The position numbers and the translations under genes were made by a program. This document shows positions 6,163 to 6,193 of a DNA stretch of 6,193 nt, piece by piece (the stretch's first letter is position 1; every line of letters begins with the position of its first letter). The stretch is taken from contig DAIESZ010000228.1 of assembly GCA_027346035.1 (NCBI GenBank), positions 1 to 6,193 on the forward strand. The letters run 5' to 3'. This DNA is from Propionibacteriaceae bacterium. GTDB taxonomy: Bacteria; Actinomycetota; Actinomycetes; Propionibacteriales; Propionibacteriaceae. The notes below the pieces were generated by a model that was not told the DNA's origin, made no database searches, and worked only from the letters and a program-made list of their open reading frames with translations.

Positions 6163-6178
6163 CCCCGGGTGCCCGCGC
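6151..6178 (+). terminator. GC-rich inverted repeat across the nhaA stop codon, possible terminator
   Basis: GCGCGGGC (6151-6158) and GCCCGCGC (6171-6178) pair perfectly over 8 bp around a 12-nt loop that contains the nhaA stop codon. An alternative fold pairs CCGGGT (6165-6170) with ACCCGG (6187-6192). No T-run follows before the window ends at 6193. Position and strength fit a U-tract-less actinobacterial terminator, but dyads also arise easily in such GC-rich sequence. Confidence 0.4.
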
Positions 6179-6193
6179 CGGCCCGGACCCGGC

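Noticed and set aside
1..6193. A defence system, phage island or mobile element
   Set aside because: All recognisable genes are housekeeping or accessory chromosomal types. There are no transposase, integrase, toxin or nuclease motifs, no terminal repeats and no composition shift between genes.

Overview
The window is very GC-rich (by eye about 70% G+C, with codon third positions almost always G or C). It carries a short Tad/Flp-type secretion gene set in the order typical of Mycobacteriales, so the source is most likely an actinobacterium such as Gordonia, Williamsia, Rhodococcus or a mycobacterium. This assignment rests on gene order, protein motifs and an actinobacterial-type DnaA box; no database search was possible.

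Layout. (1) Positions 1-219 hold the C-terminal end of an unrecognised plus-strand gene that enters from the left edge. (2) Positions 264-4048 hold a tightly packed minus-strand operon, transcribed right to left: ssd/cpaE-like ATPase, tadA/cpaF ATPase, tadB and tadC. Each start codon overlaps the preceding stop (8, 4 and 4 nt). These genes encode the localisation/regulatory ATPase, the assembly motor and the two inner-membrane platform proteins of a Flp pilus or Tad secretion machine. The pilin (flp) and pseudopilin (tadE/tadF) genes that usually follow tadC do not follow here; the operon instead meets the converging left-edge gene 44 bp after tadC. (3) Positions 4049-4160 are a divergent intergenic region with a perfect actinobacterial DnaA box, a one-mismatch second box in the same orientation, and a -10 hexamer placed for leaderless transcription of the next gene. 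(4) Positions 4161-4913 encode a class I SAM-dependent methyltransferase-like protein with a degenerate glycine-rich motif I. (5) Positions 4966-6162 encode a full-length NhaA Na+/H+ antiporter with its catalytic and pH-sensing residues intact. A GC-rich inverted repeat spans its stop codon.

I see no RNA genes, insertion sequences, CRISPR arrays or phage genes. Nothing here is a convincing new multi-gene system. The most notable unexplained signal is the pair of DnaA boxes between ssd, a gene tied to septum placement in mycobacteria, and the methyltransferase gene. It suggests possible replication-linked control of this divergent promoter region.
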